This document shows positions 62,404 through 64,000 of a DNA stretch of 64,000 nt, piece by piece. The notes below the pieces were generated by a model. It was not told the origin of the DNA. It searched no databases and saw only the letters and a program-made list of their open reading frames with translations. The stretch spans positions 1 to 64,000 of the forward strand of contig JADKBV010000012.1 of the NCBI GenBank assembly GCA_016714895.1. The letters run 5' to 3'. The stretch's first letter is position 1; every line of letters starts with the position of its first letter. Both the position numbers and the translations under genes were made by a program. Origin of the DNA: Saprospiraceae bacterium (GTDB taxonomy: Bacteria; Bacteroidota; Bacteroidia; Chitinophagales; Saprospiraceae).

Positions 62404-62429
62404 AGCTCTCCTGATAAGTCAGAAGAGCT
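62404..62429 (-). terminator. Riboswitch terminator hairpin (expression platform)
   Basis: On the minus strand AGCTCTTCTGA pairs with TCAGGAGAGCT (11 bp, one G-T) around CTTA, followed by TTTATGAGTTTTT. It is 30 bases downstream of the aptamer, and the next gene starts 60 bases later, as expected for an OFF switch by termination. Confidence 0.65.
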
Positions 62430-62460
62430 GAAAATTTTGTGTATAATGCAGCTGATCTAC

Positions 62461-62559
62461 CTTATCTATCCCATGTATGGGTTGGAAGTAGCACCTGTGC
62501 CCTGGTGGGCAGGTTGCTAAAGCGTCATCGGGCCAAATCCCTCAGCTTTTCTTGATAAG
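62461..62559 (-). promoter_or_regulatory. SAM-I riboswitch (S-box)
   Basis: Read on the minus strand, the conserved order is CTTATCAAGAAAAGCTGAGGG, then GGCCCGATGACGC, then TTAGCAACC, a variable hairpin TGCCCACCAGGGCA, then GGTGCTACTTCC and a closing GATAAG that pairs with CTTATC. This is the SAM-I aptamer, which binds S-adenosylmethionine. It lies ahead of the PLP enzyme and homoserine dehydrogenase genes and is followed by a terminator-like hairpin. High SAM is expected to reduce transcription of these methionine-pathway genes. Confidence 0.97.
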
Positions 62560-62586
62560 ACAATAAAAAAAGAACATTTTGTGGGA

Positions 62587-62594
62587 CAAATGTA
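62587..62594 (-). promoter_or_regulatory. -7 element of the methionine transcript
   Basis: TACATTTG on the minus strand fits TAnnTTTG and lies about 28 bases ahead of the first base of the aptamer, so transcription would start just upstream of it. No clear -33 element is seen. Confidence 0.45.
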
Positions 62595-62783
62595 GGTTTT
62601 GCCACATCACATTCTTTTAAAAATAAAAATATTTAACAAAAGATTAAGAAATATAAAGGTCACTTTTTATTCAAAAAGGTATTACTAAGTTGACAAATAA
62701 AATTTGAACCTTTAAATCAACAGCATTTACGTCGACCGATATCCGATCAATTACATATCTTTAGCACTTTAAAAAATTAATCT

Positions 62784-63518
62784 ATGATATTCAGAAATTC
62801 AATTTCATCATACGTTACATTAGGTTATTTCCTGTTCATGGCAGTTTTGTACACCTCATGCACCACCTCAAGTCCTGTCAGAATGACACATGACGAAATT
62901 AAAAACAATAAAATTTACACATGGAAAGGTACTTTTTACAGTACTTCTGCCAAATTCAGAAATTCCAGACACTTTGAGCTTTATTTGCTGAAAGAGACAA
63001 AAAAGTCAGATATTCTTTCTTTAACGATAAAAAGCTCGTTTACTGTTTTGGAAAAAGGTTATGTTGATACGCTTTATTTTATATTGCCGAATAGTATTCA
63101 ATCTTTTCCAATGACCATGGTTGATAAAAACATTGAATATAAAGAACAATTAAATACGGTAACAACAAGAAATATGATAAACACTAAAATTGATACCGAA
63201 GAGTCAATAAAAACCACACCAATTATAAGTGAAGAAGTTACGCCGCGTGCTTTAACAGAAGAAAAAGATGTTAAAACCACCACCACAACTACAACCAATA
63301 CTAATGTAAAGGTAGATTCAAAGATTTTAGATAAAGTTTTGTCAGAAAGAATCGTATTAATACCTGCTGAAACTTTTGAAGAATTAAATAACAATGATTT
63401 GATGACCCTCAGGATATACAGTATTGACGGAGATTTTTGGAATATTAAAATTTATCCCAGTATTACAAATAAATGGATTAAATTATCCAAAGGAATTTTT
63501 GATATTTATGCCCGTTAA
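62784..63518 (+). CDS. Hypothetical lipoprotein
   Basis: The family is not recognised. The 244-residue protein has a signal peptide with lipobox LYTSC (Cys about residue 26) followed by TTSSPVRMTHDEIKNNK, so it is a lipoprotein. The first half has strand-rich segments (IYTWKGTFYSTSAKF, HFELYLLKE, DTLYFILPNSI). A low-complexity Thr-rich and acidic linker (EEKDVKTTTTTTTNTNVKV) lies at about residues 155-175. The last part (IVLIPAETFEELNNNDLMTLRIYSIDGDFWNIKIYPSI) is again strand-rich. No motif suggests an enzyme. Upstream lies the riboswitch leader of the divergent methionine genes. Confidence 0.6.
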   Translation: MIFRNSISSYVTLGYFLFMAVLYTSCTTSSPVRMTHDEIKNNKIYTWKGTFYSTSAKFRNSRHFELYLLKETKKSDILSLTIKSSFTVLEKGYVDTLYFILPNSIQSFPMTMVDKNIEYKEQLNTVTTRNMINTKIDTEESIKTTPIISEEVTPRALTEEKDVKTTTTTTTNTNVKVDSKILDKVLSERIVLIPAETFEELNNNDLMTLRIYSIDGDFWNIKIYPSITNKWIKLSKGIFDIYAR

Positions 63519-63554
63519 AAAATTAAACTTTTACAGAAAGAGATAACAAAATAC

Positions 63555-63950
63555 TTAATTTGAAAGGATTCCACCATTTATATTATTCCCAATAGTATCC
63601 TTTTTCATAAAAAACTTAACATAGTATAATGAATAGTTACCTTCCAAAATCATGCTGTCATTTTCAAAATAGGATATGTCCAGCTCCAACGGTGTATTCG
63701 TTTGAATCGTAATTTTCCGGTCATCTATGACGTAAGTGACATCTTTTTCTTCAAAAACGTTGGAGACCACTTTTTTGGTTTCGTCAAAACTAAAAAAAGC
63801 ATTTTCCATGGTTTTGGAGGGCTTATTGTTCAGTTCTGAATGAACGACAGACCATTTCCCTATTAATCCTTTTTCCAAAACATCTTTTGTATTATCTTTG
63901 CAGGAAAGTAGCAGGGTTATTCCAAACAGAAAAAACAGAGATTGATACAT
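63555..63950 (-). CDS. Hypothetical lipoprotein, possibly lipocalin-like
   Basis: This 131-residue lipoprotein starts at ATG 63950 (MYQSLFFLFGITLLLSC, lipobox LLSC, Cys17). The open frame continues upstream to 63998, but those residues are unlikely to be coding. The mature part begins KDNTKDVLEKGLIGKWSVVHSELN. The G-x-W opening with the later strands (TYVIDDRKITIQTN, LDISYFENDSMILEGN) resembles short lipocalin-like lipoproteins of Bacteroidota. The match is weak. The end of the window prevents a view of its promoter. Confidence 0.6.
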   Translation of the reverse strand: MYQSLFFLFGITLLLSCKDNTKDVLEKGLIGKWSVVHSELNNKPSKTMENAFFSFDETKKVVSNVFEEKDVTYVIDDRKITIQTNTPLELDISYFENDSMILEGNYSLYYVKFFMKKDTIGNNINGGILSN

Positions 63951-64000
63951 ATATTTATTAAAGTAAACCACAAAATTAATCATTATTTCCAACACCATTT

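Noticed and set aside
1..64000. CRISPR arrays, insertion sequences, prophage or integrative elements
   Set aside because: No regularly spaced direct repeats, transposase, integrase or phage proteins were seen on either strand.

Overview
The window (about 40% G+C by eye) comes from a member of the Bacteroidota, most likely Saprospiria/Chitinophagia-like. The evidence is: type IX secretion C-terminal sorting domains of type A (CotH-like protein, the 30.5-32.1 kb protein) and of type B or gliding-motility type (the 1606-residue protein at 52.4-57.2 kb); a Porin_10-like porin remnant; a fused CcoN-CcoO cbb3 oxidase; a DUF5916 protein; and repeated Bacteroidota-type -7 elements (TAnnTTTG) ahead of genes. 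No IS element, phage gene, CRISPR array or rRNA is visible. One tRNA (Val-GAC) and one SAM-I riboswitch are present.

Layout. 0-4.2 kb: four genes in a row (porin C-terminus, alpha/beta hydrolase, S41 protease, tsaB) all carry reading-frame breaks, which looks like poor sequence quality rather than four independent pseudogenes. 4.2-5.3 kb: two paralogous ArsR-type regulators and a terminator. 5.6-10 kb (minus): secreted CotH-like protein and mutS. 10.1-13.3 kb (minus): FKBP lipoprotein, DsbD, and a separate DsbD N-terminal domain protein. 13.4-19.7 kb (minus): a complete cbb3 oxidase cluster read as ccoS-ccoNO-ccoQ-ccoP-ccoG-ccoH-safE, with an FNR-like site at its promoter. 20.1-23.3 kb (plus): sugar isomerase-like protein, GMC oxidoreductase and gluconate dehydrogenase subunit 3-like protein, probably one sugar-oxidising unit. 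23.4-24.1 kb (minus): CBS-pair protein and DUF2892 protein, with the same FNR-like sequence upstream. 24.4-27.4 kb: yidC and gpsA. 27.5-30.4 kb: flippase and photolyase. 30.5-33.0 kb: a T9SS cargo and a Cys-rich lipoprotein, with a pentanucleotide repeat in the probable leader. 33.5-38.6 kb: tRNA-Val, dnaA, mscS, a TrmH-family methylase and pyrG. 38.8-42.8 kb: two hypothetical proteins, pdhA and hflX. 42.8-50.2 kb: DUF5916 protein, mtgA, NUDIX, pyrE, M42 peptidase and a SWIM protein. 50.2-52.3 kb: divergent nupC and udk (nucleoside uptake and salvage). 52.4-57.2 kb: the giant repeat protein. 57.7-60 kb: Pif1-like helicase and its HTH_40 domain in a second frame. 60-62.6 kb: homoserine dehydrogenase and a cystathionine gamma-synthase/lyase-type enzyme under a SAM-I riboswitch. 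62.8-64 kb: two unrelated lipoproteins.

Most of the window is ordinary core genome. The points most worth a second look are: four ~260-residue Cys-anchored repeats in the giant surface protein; an FNR-like sequence shared by the cbb3 and CBS/DUF2892 promoters; an identical 39-bp terminator used behind two unrelated transcripts; a (TATAG)6 repeat in a lipoprotein leader; single-base frame breaks at homopolymers, including one that removes a T9SS sorting signal; and a stand-alone copy of the DsbD N-terminal domain. I see no convincing evidence of a wholly new multi-gene system.
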